A stretch of DNA of 64,000 nt, taken from assembly GCF_001402915.1 (NCBI RefSeq), contig NZ_CP012945.1, forward strand, positions 1-64,000, written 5' to 3'. The notes under the pieces were generated by a model. It saw only the letters and a list, made by a program, of their open reading frames with translations, made no database searches and was not told the DNA's origin. Made by a program: the position numbers and the translations under genes. This document shows, in pieces, positions 1 to 9,353 of the stretch (position 1 is the first letter of the stretch; each line of letters starts with the position of its first letter). This DNA comes from Devosia sp. A16 (GTDB taxonomy: Bacteria; Pseudomonadota; Alphaproteobacteria; Rhizobiales; Devosiaceae).

Positions 1-2
1 GA

Positions 3-429
3 GACCGACCGCTCATCACCAAGGTCGACATCGAGGGAGAATGGCGCGCCGACGCCTTCACCATCAGGCCCAGCGCCAACCTCCGTTACGCCACCGAGAC
101 TGTCGGCGCCTACACGGTGACCAATCCACGCGGCGATGTCGTCGATGTCGATGGCTTCACCGCTTCGACCCTCGAGCTGGGTGGAGCGCTGACCGCCGCG
201 CGGACCTTCGCTTTCGGCGACGGGCTCGAGCTGACGCCGACCGTGGGCATCCGCGCCGGCGTCGGCGGAACCGGCGAGGATGTGGGGATCGACAGCACCT
301 ATGCCGGCCTCACTGCCGGTATGACGCTGACCGGGCCCGGCTGGACGCGCCGCCCTGGCCGACCACGGGATCGACACCACCGGCCTTGCGGCGACGTCGA
401 TCCGCGGCACCATGTCCGGGCGCTTCTAG
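3..429 (+). pseudogene. C-terminal part of an outer-membrane beta-barrel (autotransporter-like) protein, frameshifted
   Basis: The reading frame is open from the window edge and shows alternating polar and hydrophobic stretches of beta-barrel type (for example TPTVGIRAGVG). Near 335-350 the frame changes by one base; the continuation reads AALADHGIDTTGLAAT and ends TMSGRF before TAG at 427-429. A terminal aromatic residue is the usual outer-membrane insertion signal. The N-terminus and any passenger domain lie outside the window. One extra base, or two missing, restores a single frame. Because the next two genes carry similar shifts, I think sequence error is more likely than true decay. The autotransporter assignment rests on barrel character only. 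Confidence 0.5.
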
Positions 430-444
430 AACGCCCGCCGCACC

Positions 445-1051
445 TCAGGCGGCCGCTGGCCGCTTGAACTTGCGGACCCGGAAAGCCAGCATGATCAGCA
501 ACACGCCCGCGAAGATCGAGTAGCCGGCGATCGTCCAGATCAGCGACAGTGCCCCTGCCCCCGGCAGGAACAACCAGGGCGCCGAAGGCAATGCTGAGCA
601 GGCCGAACAGGCCGAGCACCCATTCGCCCTCGATCTCCTTGCGCGCCTGAATGGCGCCCCCCAGATCGTCAGCACGCCGATGATGATCGCCCAGATGCCG
701 ATGAAGATGAGCAGGATGAAGGCGGTCATGCCGGGCCAGAAGAAGGCGGCAAGGCCGGCAAGGATGCTGACGACACCACTGATGGCCATCCACCAGCGAT
801 GCCCCATGGCCGGCGACGTCGCCCGGCCCGAGATGGCCGCCCACAGCGCGAAGAAGACCATCGACCAGCGTGTAGGCGCCCCATAGCAGGGTCAGGGAGA
901 TCAGCGTGATGCCCGGCCACAGCATCGCCAGCACGCCGAAGGCAATGGCGGCGATGCCGCGCAACAGCAGCAACCACCAGTTGTCGCCAAGCAGGGCCCG
1001 CAGGCGAGGAGGAAATTCCGAAGCTGTCGAAGTCTGCGTCTCGGCCATCAT
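445..1051 (-). pseudogene. HdeD/DUF308-family membrane protein, three apparent frameshifts
   Basis: Joining three frames gives a protein of about 200 residues with an N-terminal soluble stretch (MAETQTSTASEFPP) and six hydrophobic segments. It carries family-like motifs such as LLWGAYTLVDG, FWPGMTAFILLIF and IWTIAGYSIFAGVLLI. HdeD/DUF308 proteins are small inner-membrane proteins; the E. coli member is linked to acid resistance. Shifts occur near 860 (one extra base), 660 (six Gs where seven fit) and 565 (one extra base). Two adjacent ATGs (1051 and 1048) follow a GGAGA ribosome site. The intact protein is probably encoded in the living cell. Confidence 0.6.
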
Positions 1052-1106
1052 GCTTCTCCACTGGTTGCGGATAGCTCCGGAACTTCCGAGAGCTCCGGTG
1101 TCGACA

Positions 1107-3197
1107 CTAGCAGAGTCTCTCGACCTCGAAAAAGTCAAACACCTCGCTTCTGCCGCAAGTACCGCAGCTTCGATCCGGAAACCGGGACCTATCGGGCCGG
1201 CTATTGCGAAGTGCGAGATGATCGGCGTTGCGGAACGCCAGTGCCATGATCGTCAGCACCGGGTTGAAACCGCCATTGGTCGGGTGCAGCCCGCCATCCG
1301 AAACGAACAGGTTGTCGTGGCCCCAGACTCGGCCAAATGCGTCGGTCACCGAGTTGGAGGGATCGGTGCCCATGCGGCAGGTGCCGGCCTGGTGCTGCCA
1401 CCGGACAGCACGGGGTCGGGCGCGAGGCCCCAGGTCGCCAGCGCGCCGGACGCACGCAGCCAGTCGAGCGCCTTGCCGTGCATGTAGTGCGCGGTGCGCA
1501 CCGTCTCGGCGTGCACCCTGCCCGACGCCAGCAACCGGCAGTCCCACTTGTCGCGCACTGCCGGAGCGATCTGCACCCGGGCTTCGGCATTGGGGATCTC
1601 GTGCACCGGTCCGGCGCCATTGGTGGGCGGCGCGGCCCTTTGGCGCCGCCGTTGCCCGGGCGGCAGCACGTTCTTCCAGAAGATGATCGGCGGCTGCACG
1701 AAATCGTCGGCCAGCATGCCGCCGCCGACGAAACCGGGGTTGCCGTGGTTGTAGGCAGTGGTGGCGATGCTGACGCCCGGACCGCGCGAGGCATGGACCG
1801 CCTCGTCGAACTGCCCATAGGCGGTGGCGTAGACATGGCCCTGCAGGTTTCGCCCGACGAGGTCGTGCCCATTGCCCAGCCCGTTCGGTTCGCGCGCAGA
1901 CGGTGAGTTGAGCAGCAGCCGCGCCGTCTCGATCGCGCCACCGGCGAGGACGACCGCTTTGCCGTGCACCGCATGCTCGGCCCCGCTGCTGTCGGCAAAC
2001 CGCACTCCGGTGACTTTGCCGGCGCCGTCCGTCTCCCACCGCAGCACCATCGCCCGGTGACGAGGTGACAGCGCCCGGTGGCGAGCGCCCGCGCTATCAT
2101 GGTGTTCTGCGTGCCGTTCTTGGCGTCGCTCGGGCATGGAAAGCCGACACAGCTGCCGCAGCCGATGCAGGCGTCGCGGCCGTGCCGCGGCTGGCTGTTG
2201 ATGGCGAGCGGCGGTCGCGTCGTCGTGATGCCGAGCGCATCGGCACCGCGCTTGAGGACGGAGCGCGCCGGGCTGTCCGGTAGCGGCGCATCGGGTAGTC
2301 GCGGGCGCGCAGCCCTTCGTGGCTATGGGCGGCGCCGTCGCCCGCGACGCCGATCTCCCATTCGGCCCGCTCGTACCACGGCGCGAGGTCATCGTAGCCG
2401 ATCGGCCAATCGACCAGCGACGAGCCTTGCGGGACGCCATAGAGGCTCGCCATCTTGAAATCGGCGCGATGAAAGCGCCAAGCCTGCGCGCCATAGACCA
2501 GCGTGCCGCTGCCGACGGCCGAGGCGAGGTTCTGGTAGCCGTTCTCGTGCGGGTGCAGCACCTGCTCGACGCCATCGGCGCCGACCAGTACCCGCGGGTT
2601 GCCGTCGAGGTCCGGGCCGGTATTGTGGCCGTAGAGTGCCAGCCGATGGTTGCGCAGGTGATCGCGATAGCCGCTATCGGCATAGTCGCGCTGCAGCCCG
2701 CGTTCGAGCAGCAGCACATGCTTGCCGGCTTCGGCGAGCACCCCGGCCGCCACGCCCCCGCCGGCTCCCGCGCCGACGATGATCACGTCATAGTCGAGCG
2801 TGCCTGAGAAGGCTTGCGGCGGTCGCCCGTGGCGCGCGGCAGGGCCAGTCGGGCCTTCCGGCAGTCCGTGCTCGTAGCCGACCATCCGCCACGACGCCGC
2901 GCTGCGATTGCCGCCATTGCCTGGATCGGCATAGACGCCCTCCGCGACCAGCTCGCACAGCTCACGGAACCACGCCGCGCCATCGACTGCGGCAAGGGCG
3001 GCGTCTTTGTCGACATCGGCGAGGCCGACGAAGCCTGGCGGCAGGCCGACGAGGCCGGCCGCGATAGCGGCTCCCAGCTTGGGCCGCGCGGCAAGGATCC
3101 CGTCGAGGTAATCCAGCGCCCCCAGGGCGATGGCCCCGCCGTCCTGGTCGGCCGGCATGATGCGGTCGACCACCGCAGCGAGCAGCGCGCGATCCAT
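1107..3197 (-). pseudogene. GMC oxidoreductase with N-terminal gluconate 2-dehydrogenase subunit 3-like domain, three apparent frameshifts
   Basis: The start at 3197 follows a GGGGAC ribosome site. About 110 N-terminal residues resemble the gluconate 2-dehydrogenase gamma-subunit domain (YADPGNGGN). They are followed by a Rossmann FAD motif (VIIVGAGAGGGVAAGVLAE) and a GMC C-terminus with the catalytic HPTNGGFNP segment. A Cys-rich stretch (CIGCGSCVGFPC) lies mid-protein. Three single-base shifts break the frame: near 2288 (CC for CCC), 2078 (GGG for GGGG) and 1412 (GG for GGG). All are contractions of G/C runs, which suggests base-calling error. The family oxidises sugars or alcohols and often passes electrons to a c-type cytochrome; the substrate is unknown. 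Confidence 0.65.
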
Positions 3198-3216
3198 GTC
3201 CCCTCCCCGCCCGACT

Positions 3217-3756
3217 TCAGTCGGTGAATCGCACGGCGCCGATGTGACCGAGGTTCCGGTTGCGCTGCGCATAGTCGATCCCGTAACCGACGACGAACTT
3301 GTCGGGGATCTCGAAACCGATCCAGCGGGCTTTCACATTGGTCTCGCGTCGCGACGGCTTGTCGAGCAGCGCACAGACTTCGATGCGCTTGGGATGGCGC
3401 GTCGCGAGGATCTCGAGCACGTGCTTCAGCGTGTAGCCGGTATCGACGATGTCCTCGACCACCAGCACGTCGCGGCCTTCGATCTCGCCGCGCAGATCCT
3501 TGAGGATGCGCACTTCGCGGCTCGACTCGGTGGAGTTGCCGTAACTCGAAACCTCGAGGAAATCGACCTCCACCGGCAGGTCGAGCTCGCGCACCAGGTC
3601 GGCGATGAAGATGAACGAGCCGCGCAGCAGCCCGACCACCACCAGCTTGTCGGTGCCGGCATAGTGGCTGGAGATTTCCTTGGCGAGCGCCTCCACCCGG
3701 GCCGCGATCGCCTTGGCCGAGATCATCTCGTCGATCACGTAGTTCCTGGTCGTCAT
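3217..3756 (-). CDS. hpt: hypoxanthine phosphoribosyltransferase
   Basis: This 179-residue enzyme of purine salvage converts hypoxanthine or guanine plus PRPP to IMP or GMP in the cytoplasm. The PRPP-binding loop [11 protein letters not shown] is at about residues 95-105. The N-terminal [12 protein letters not shown] segment and the C-terminal [21 protein letters not shown] segments are typical, and the length is normal. The ATG at 3756 lies two bases after the stop of the upstream ABC permease gene, so translation is probably coupled to a carbohydrate operon, an unusual setting for a housekeeping salvage gene. The GMC oxidoreductase gene begins 20 bases downstream on the same strand. Confidence 0.93.
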   Translation of the reverse strand: MTTRNYVIDEMISAKAIAARVEALAKEISSHYAGTDKLVVVGLLRGSFIFIADLVRELDLPVEVDFLEVSSYGNSTESSREVRILKDLRGEIEGRDVLVVEDIVDTGYTLKHVLEILATRHPKRIEVCALLDKPSRRETNVKARWIGFEIPDKFVVGYGIDYAQRNRNLGHIGAVRFTD

Positions 3757-3758
3757 GC

Positions 3759-4634
3759 CTACTTCAGTGCCCCTTGGGTGAGTCCGCGCACAAAGTACTT
3801 GCCGCCGATCAGATACACCAGCAGCGGCGGAACGATCGCCATCATCACCGTGGCCGCCGAACCGCCGGCCCGCACCCCCATGATCGCCGCGGTGATCGGC
3901 TGCTGCGTCCCCGAGGTGAACACCATGCCGTAGAGGTACTCGTTCCAGATCTGGGTGAACTGCCAGATCACCGTGACCGCGATGATCGGTCCCGAGAGCG
4001 GCAGCATCACACGCAGGAAGATGCGCCAGAAGCCGGCCCCGTCGACCTGCGCAGCCTTGATGATCTCGGTCGGCACGCCCGTGTAGAAGTTGCGGAAGAA
4101 CAGCGTCGCAAACGAGATCCCCATCACCGTATGGATCAGCAACAGACCCAGCACGTTGTTCTGCAGGCCGAGCTGACCGATGATCCAGGCCCAAGGCAGC
4201 AGCGCGATCTGGCTGGGCAGAAAGATGCCGAGGAAGATCATCACGAAGATGAATTCGGAGCCCCGAAACTTCCACTTGCTCAGCACATAGCCGTTCAGCG
4301 CCCCGAGGACGGTGGTGGCGATGGTCGCCGGCACGGTGATGATCAGCGAGTTGAGGAAGTTGGGCCCGAGCCCGCGGCACATGCCGCTGACGCAGGCATC
4401 GTTCCAGGCGCGCCGGTAGTTGTCGAACGAAAAACTCTCCGGGATGGCGATGATGCCGTTGCGAAACACCTCCTCGCCATCCCGGAACGAATTGAAGAAC
4501 ACCAGCAGCGCCGGCACTGCATAGACCAGGGCAAACAGCGCCAGCAGGGCATAGATCGCGACGCGCGACACGGCCCACCGGCGACGGGCGCTGGCGCCGT
4601 CGCGGTCGGCATAGTCGAGCGTCAGGGCGGTCAC
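3759..4634 (-). CDS. carbohydrate ABC transporter permease (MalG type), orphan
   Basis: This 291-residue inner-membrane protein has six hydrophobic segments. The EAA loop near residue 185 reads [24 protein letters not shown], which contacts the ATPase in CUT1 sugar importers. The GTG start overlaps the esterase stop by four bases (GTGA), so the two are translationally coupled. No binding protein, MalF-type partner or ATPase lies beside it. The nearest set, at 9354-12488, already has its own two permeases on the other strand. It may be the remnant of a larger importer operon or may work with distant subunits. The substrate is unknown; the esterase suggests an acetylated sugar or oligosaccharide. 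Confidence 0.88.
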   Translation of the reverse strand: MTALTLDYADRDGASARRRWAVSRVAIYALLALFALVYAVPALLVFFNSFRDGEEVFRNGIIAIPESFSFDNYRRAWNDACVSGMCRGLGPNFLNSLIITVPATIATTVLGALNGYVLSKWKFRGSEFIFVMIFLGIFLPSQIALLPWAWIIGQLGLQNNVLGLLLIHTVMGISFATLFFRNFYTGVPTEIIKAAQVDGAGFWRIFLRVMLPLSGPIIAVTVIWQFTQIWNEYLYGMVFTSGTQQPITAAIMGVRAGGSAATVMMAIVPPLLVYLIGGKYFVRGLTQGALK

Positions 4635-5593
4635 GGCAGGGTCTCGTCGAGCCAGGCCACCTGCCGCCGCTCCTGCCAGGTGCCGCCGCCCTCGTGGTTG
4701 TTGAAGGTATAGCTCTCGATGGTCTTGGGACCGCCCCAGGCATTGTAGGCGCCATAGACCGTGGAAGGCGGACAGACATCGTCCATCAGCGCCACCGAGA
4801 ACAGCGCGGCCGCCTTCGAGCGTGCCGAGAAATGCACGCCGTCGAAATAGTTGATGGTGTTGTAGGCGGCGGCCGCCTTCTCGCGATGGGTGGCGAGGAA
4901 GCGGACGATCTCCCCATAGGGGTCGCGGCTGGTGAGGCCCACCGCCCGCGGGAAATCGCAGAGGAACGGCACGTCCGGCATCGCCGCTTTCACCTTGGGC
5001 TCGAGTCCCGCCACGGCGATCGAGATGCCGCCGCCCTGGCTGCCGCCGACTACGGCGAGCTTTGCCGGATCGGTCTCGGCGCGCCCGAGCACCGCCTCCA
5101 CCGCGCGCACGCCATCGGTGTAGACGCGGCGATAGTAATAGTCTTTGGGATCGTTGATGCCGCGGGTCATGAACCCGGGATGCGCCGGGAACGACCCGGC
5201 GGGATCGGGCGTATCGCCGCGCGACCACGAACTGCCCTGCCCGCGTGTATCCATCACCAGCACGGCGCGGCCGGTGGCCGGCCACAGCAGATGCTCCTGC
5301 GGCAACCCGCGGCCACCGCCGTAACCGATGAACTTCACCACGGTGCCGCGCGGCGCCGCACCGGCCGGCTTGATATACCAGCCGCGCACCCGGTCCCCGC
5401 CGAAGCCGGAGAAGGTGACGTCGGCGACGTCGAACAGCTTGAGCCCGGTATCGACCGGCTGGAACACCGCCTCCAGCGGCTTGGCCCGCGACTGCTGGAG
5501 CGTCTCAGCCCAGAAGCTGTCGAAATCGGCGGGAGCGACGGCGCTCGAACGGTAGCTGTCGAGCTGTGACTGCGGCAGGTCGAAAAACGGCAT
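4631..5593 (-). CDS. acetyl xylan esterase / cephalosporin-C deacetylase family (AXE1)
   Basis: This 320-residue alpha/beta hydrolase has the normal length of the AXE1 family (carbohydrate esterase 7), which removes acetyl groups from xylo-oligosaccharides and related molecules. The nucleophile motif VVGGSQGGG is at about residue 183, the acid in [11 protein letters not shown] near 269 and the histidine in NNHEGGG near 299. The DTRGQGSSW segment forms the oxyanion side. There is no signal peptide, so it probably acts in the cytoplasm on imported sugars. It lies 60 bases downstream of the LacI-type regulator gene and overlaps the permease gene, which supports a role in a carbohydrate locus. 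Confidence 0.9.
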   Translation of the reverse strand: MPFFDLPQSQLDSYRSSAVAPADFDSFWAETLQQSRAKPLEAVFQPVDTGLKLFDVADVTFSGFGGDRVRGWYIKPAGAAPRGTVVKFIGYGGGRGLPQEHLLWPATGRAVLVMDTRGQGSSWSRGDTPDPAGSFPAHPGFMTRGINDPKDYYYRRVYTDGVRAVEAVLGRAETDPAKLAVVGGSQGGGISIAVAGLEPKVKAAMPDVPFLCDFPRAVGLTSRDPYGEIVRFLATHREKAAAAYNTINYFDGVHFSARSKAAALFSVALMDDVCPPSTVYGAYNAWGGPKTIESYTFNNHEGGGTWQERRQVAWLDETLP

Positions 5594-5653
5594 GATCTCT
5601 ATCGGGTTCGTTGAGGGATAATGATGGGCTGGAATGGTAGCTGAAGGAAAGCA

Positions 5654-6682
5654 CTACGAAGGGCGGGGCCGCGAGCTGCCGCGCACCACGAGGCGTGGCG
5701 TGACGACGAAATGGTCGCCCTGCTGCCGGCCGTCGATCCGCTCGATCAGCAGGCGCGCCGCCTGCAGACCCAGCACCTGGCCGGATTGGTCGACGCTGGT
5801 CAGGCTGTTCTGCGCCAGGTCGCAATAGATGGTGTTGTCGTAGCCGACGACGGCGAGATCGCCGGGGACCGACAGCCCCAGGTCCTTGGCGACGCTGAGC
5901 GCATGCAGCGCCACCATGTCGGTCCAGCAGAACAGCGCTTCCGGCCGATGCCGGGATTCGAGCAGGTGGCGGACCACTGTCTGCACCTCGCGCGCCGTCT
6001 GATCGGCCGGCACGATGTTGATGTGCTGGCCGAGCCCGTGTTCCTTCATCGCTTCGCGATAGCCGCGCTCGCGCTGCACCGTGACCACCACGTTCTTGGT
6101 GGGTACGGCGAGCGTCACCATGGTGATGCGGCGATAGCCATTGGCGGCGAGGTGGCGGACCACCTGCGCCGCTCCGGCCACATCATCGTTGTTGGCGGTA
6201 TCGAGCGTCGCCAGTTGCGGCACATGGTAGCCGACTACGGCCGTCGGGATGCGGACGGAGACCGACTCTGCCGTCTCGGGCGGCATGCGCGGACCGATCA
6301 TGATCAGGCCGTCCATCTGTCGGTCGATCATCGAGTCGATCAGCGACATCTCGATTGTCTCGGCCGAGCGGCTGACCCCGATCATGGTCTGGTATTGGGT
6401 GCGTTCCAGCGCCTCGTTCACCCCAGCAAGAATATCGGCAAAGAACGGATTGCGCATGTCGGGCAACAGGATGCCCAGCGTGTAGGTGCGGCCGCGCATG
6501 GCACGGGCGCCGGCATGCGGGCGGTAGTTCAGCCGTTCCATTGACGCCTGAACCCGGGCGCGCAGCGTGTCGCTCACCCCATAGGCGTCGCGCAGCACCT
6601 TGGAAACCGCGGCTACCGACACCCCGGCATCGGCGGCGACCGTCTTGATGGTGACTCGGCCGGTTTTCGTTGTTGGCGCCAC
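5654..6682 (-). CDS. LacI-family transcriptional regulator
   Basis: An N-terminal helix-turn-helix (VTIKTVAADAGVSVAAVSKV, then a hinge helix ending RLNYRPHAGARAM) is followed by a periplasmic-binding-like effector domain (YTLGILLPDMRNPFFADIL). That is the standard LacI/GalR plan at about 342 residues. I chose the GTG at 6682 because a run of six Gs lies just upstream; another GTG at 6724 has no clear ribosome site. It leads the esterase-permease-hpt gene set and is divergent from the rhamnosidase operon, so it probably controls one or both. Three 20-base iterons and a palindromic GTATAC lie in the shared region. The effector is presumably a sugar. Confidence 0.9.
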   Translation of the reverse strand: MAPTTKTGRVTIKTVAADAGVSVAAVSKVLRDAYGVSDTLRARVQASMERLNYRPHAGARAMRGRTYTLGILLPDMRNPFFADILAGVNEALERTQYQTMIGVSRSAETIEMSLIDSMIDRQMDGLIMIGPRMPPETAESVSVRIPTAVVGYHVPQLATLDTANNDDVAGAAQVVRHLAANGYRRITMVTLAVPTKNVVVTVQRERGYREAMKEHGLGQHINIVPADQTAREVQTVVRHLLESRHRPEALFCWTDMVALHALSVAKDLGLSVPGDLAVVGYDNTIYCDLAQNSLTSVDQSGQVLGLQAARLLIERIDGRQQGDHFVVTPRLVVRGSSRPRPS

Positions 6683-6740
6683 AGTTCCCCCCGAACCGCC
6701 CCCTTCTAGCAACCCGCTTTCCACAACACAACGTGAGCGA

Positions 6741-6790
6741 TTTTGGCGGTTTTTGAGGGCATTTGGCGACTAATGCGCCGATTTGGCGGT
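6741..6790. repeat. three direct iterons with 20-bp period in the lacI-rhamnosidase divergent region
   Basis: TTTTGGCGGT at 6741, ATTTGGCGAC at 6761 and ATTTGGCGGT at 6781 recur at exactly 20 bases, about two helical turns, which would put three protein sites on one DNA face. They sit just upstream of the proposed rhamnosidase promoter. A regulator site is likely. LacI proteins usually bind palindromes, so these could belong to a different factor. Confidence 0.5.
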
Positions 6791-6807
6791 TCGTGCGCGA
6801 ATCCTGC

Positions 6808-6835
6808 TTGAACAGATTGTGTAGAACGGTATACG
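6808..6835 (+). promoter_or_regulatory. predicted sigma-70-type promoter of the rhamnosidase operon
   Basis: TTGAAC (6808-6813) and TATACG (6830-6835) are separated by 16 bases. The -10 lies inside CGGTATACG, part of an imperfect direct repeat (GTAGAACGGTATAC then GTAGAACGTCACAC). This places a possible LacI operator directly over the promoter. It is about 70 bases upstream of the rhamnosidase start. Confidence 0.45.
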
Positions 6836-6908
6836 TAGAACGTCACACGTTGATCGGCAGCCGCATGGCGCCGCACGGACCGAAACAGGTCCCTGGGAGG
6901 ATGCAAAA

Positions 6909-9263
6909 GTGAACGAGACGATGCTCATCCGGGCAGGTGAAGCCGTATCCAGCCAAGGCGCCTGGGTTGCCGACATGATCCACCCCAGCGTCGACCAGGG
7001 TGTCGGCACGCAGTCGTCGTTCCTGCGCAAGAGCTTCCACCGCCCCGCCGGCGGCGGCGGCGCGACGCTGCGGATCAGCGCGCTTGGCCTCTACCGCGCC
7101 TTCATCAATGGCAAGCGGGTCGGCGACGACCTGCTGACCCCGGGCTGGACCAGCTATTGGGACCGGCTCAGCTTCCAGACCTACGACGTCTCCGGCCTGC
7201 TCGAGGACGGCGACAACACCATCGACATCTGGCTGGGCGACGGCTGGTATCGCTCGCGCATGATGTGGCCGCGCAACCAGCTGCTCAACACCTGGGGCGA
7301 CAAGGTCGGCGCCATCGCCGAGCTGCGCGGCGCCGATGGCGAGCTGATCGTCGGCACCGACGCCAGCTGGCAGAGCGGCCTCGCTCCGATCCTCAAATCC
7401 GGCATCTACTATGGCGAGAACTATGACGCCCGCGCCGAGGATGCGCCGGCGAGCGGTACCGCCACGGTGCTTGATGGTTTCGACAAATCGACGCTGCTGC
7501 CGGCCGAGACGGCCGGGGTGCATGAGCTTCCTGCCCTGCCGGTGGTCAACTCCTTCGCCGATGCGGAAGGCCGGACCGTCTATGATTTCGGCCAGAATGC
7601 CGGCGGCTATGTCGCTTTCACCGTCGAGGGCGAAGCCGGCGCCAAGGTCACCATCGAGCACGCCGAGCTGACCAACCATCTGGGTCAGTTCGACCGCGAG
7701 AGCATGCGCTCGGCCGAGGCTCGGGTCGAGTACGTGCTGAAGGGCGGCGGGCCGGAAAGCTATCGCCCCACCTTCAGCTTCTTCGGCTTCCGCTTCGCCC
7801 GCGTCGCCATCGAGGGCAAGGCGACGATCAGCAAGATCGAGATGATCCCGATCAGCTCGGCCATCACCCGTACCGCCAACTTCAGTTCGGCCAACCCGCT
7901 GGTCAACCGGCTGGTCGAGAACACCGTCTGGTCGCAGCGCTCCAACTTCATCGAGGTGCCCACCGACTGCCCGCAGCGCGACGAGCGACTGGGCTGGACC
8001 GGCGACGCGCAGGTCTTTGCCCCAACCGCGTGCTACCTGCACGAGAGCCACGGCATGCTGGTCAAGTATGTACGCGACCTGATCGCCGACCAGCGCGCCG
8101 ATGGCGCCATCCCGCACGTGGTGCCCGATCCGACCCGCAACCATGAGGATGTGGTGCCGGGCTTTTATGGCTCGACCGGCTGGGGCGATGCCATCGCCGT
8201 GATCCCCTGGACGCTCTACACCCACTATGGCGACCGCGCGATCCTCGAGGAAGCGCTGCCGGCCATGGTCAAGTGGAACGACTTCGTCTGGTCGATCAGC
8301 GATGGCCCGATCGTCCGGCCGCCAGCCGGCTGGGGTGGGCGCGGCTTCACCTTCGGCGACTGGCTGCAGCCGCAGGGCGATTTCGCCAAGCCCTATCCGA
8401 CTATCGGCGACGACGCAGCAGCCACGATCTACCTCTACATCTCCTCGCACCTCGCCGCGAAGGCGGCCGAGGTGGTCGGCGACCAGGCCCAGGCCAGGCG
8501 GCTCAACGAGCGCGCCGAACTGGTCAGGAAGGCCTATCAGCGCGAGTTCATCACCGCCTCGGGGCGGACCGGCTACAACGACCAGACCTCCTATGCGCTG
8601 GGCTTCCTGTGGGACCTGATCCCGCCCGAGCACTACGAGGCGGCCAAAGGCTACTTCAAGGAAACGGTGGCCCGCGCCCACGGGCGCATCGGCACCGGTT
8701 TCATCGGCACCCCGGCACTCTTGCCGGCACTGGTCAAGATCGGAGAAGCCGATCTTGCTGCAGCAGTGTTCCTGCAGGAGGGCCTGCCCGGCTGGTTGTT
8801 CCAGGTGAAGATGGGCGCCACCACCATCTGGGAGCGCTGGAATGCGCTCAACGAAGACGGCGTGGCGTTCGACCCGCAGATGAACAGCTACAACCACTAC
8901 GCCTATGGCGCGGTGTGCCAGTGGCTGCTCGAAGGCGTCGCGGGCTTCCGCCCCGATCCGGCCCTGCCGGCCTTCAAGCACATCTTCTTCGAGCCCACCA
9001 TCATCCCGGCGCTGTCGCCGGTCGCCGCCAACCATGACTCGGCCGCCGGCCGGATCGAGGCGGGCTGGAAGGTCGATGGCAGCAAGGTGATCTACACCAT
9101 CACGGTGCCCGAGGGGGCCAGCGGCACGCTCGTTCTCGCCCCCGACTATACCGATGCCAGCGTCGACGGCATCGCCGTCAGCGAGCGCGGCACCGACGGA
9201 AAAGCGCGCAGCCTGCTCGCGCCCGGAAAGCACAAGGTGACATTCCGGATCAGCAAGCCCTGA
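6909..9263 (+). CDS. alpha-L-rhamnosidase (GH78)
   Basis: This 784-residue protein has the GH78 order: an N-terminal beta-sandwich (RISALGLYRAFINGKRVGDDLL, then LGDGWYRSR), a concanavalin-like module (VYDFGQNAGGYV), the (alpha/alpha)6 barrel and a C-terminal beta domain. The catalytic segment DCPQRDERLGWTGD starts at about residue 353. GH78 enzymes remove terminal alpha-L-rhamnose from plant glycosides and pectic polysaccharides. No signal peptide is visible, so it probably acts on oligosaccharides inside the cell. It heads an operon with a binding protein and two permeases and is divergent from a LacI regulator gene. The ATG is preceded by GGGAGGATG. Confidence 0.92.
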   Translation: MNETMLIRAGEAVSSQGAWVADMIHPSVDQGVGTQSSFLRKSFHRPAGGGGATLRISALGLYRAFINGKRVGDDLLTPGWTSYWDRLSFQTYDVSGLLEDGDNTIDIWLGDGWYRSRMMWPRNQLLNTWGDKVGAIAELRGADGELIVGTDASWQSGLAPILKSGIYYGENYDARAEDAPASGTATVLDGFDKSTLLPAETAGVHELPALPVVNSFADAEGRTVYDFGQNAGGYVAFTVEGEAGAKVTIEHAELTNHLGQFDRESMRSAEARVEYVLKGGGPESYRPTFSFFGFRFARVAIEGKATISKIEMIPISSAITRTANFSSANPLVNRLVENTVWSQRSNFIEVPTDCPQRDERLGWTGDAQVFAPTACYLHESHGMLVKYVRDLIADQRADGAIPHVVPDPTRNHEDVVPGFYGSTGWGDAIAVIPWTLYTHYGDRAILEEALPAMVKWNDFVWSISDGPIVRPPAGWGGRGFTFGDWLQPQGDFAKPYPTIGDDAAATIYLYISSHLAAKAAEVVGDQAQARRLNERAELVRKAYQREFITASGRTGYNDQTSYALGFLWDLIPPEHYEAAKGYFKETVARAHGRIGTGFIGTPALLPALVKIGEADLAAAVFLQEGLPGWLFQVKMGATTIWERWNALNEDGVAFDPQMNSYNHYAYGAVCQWLLEGVAGFRPDPALPAFKHIFFEPTIIPALSPVAANHDSAAGRIEAGWKVDGSKVIYTITVPEGASGTLVLAPDYTDASVDGIAVSERGTDGKARSLLAPGKHKVTFRISKP

Positions 9264-9353
9264 CGGCGGAGGAGCCGGCGGGACGGACGAACTGAACAAG
9301 AACTGCAACCGGCCGCCGGAGGACCCGTGGCGGCCCCAAGGGAGGAACTATCA

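Noticed and set aside
6843-9308. Very long open frame (821 codons) on the minus strand
   Set aside because: It is the antisense of the rhamnosidase gene, with repetitive Gly/Val/Asp composition and no family motif; long shadow frames are expected at this G+C.
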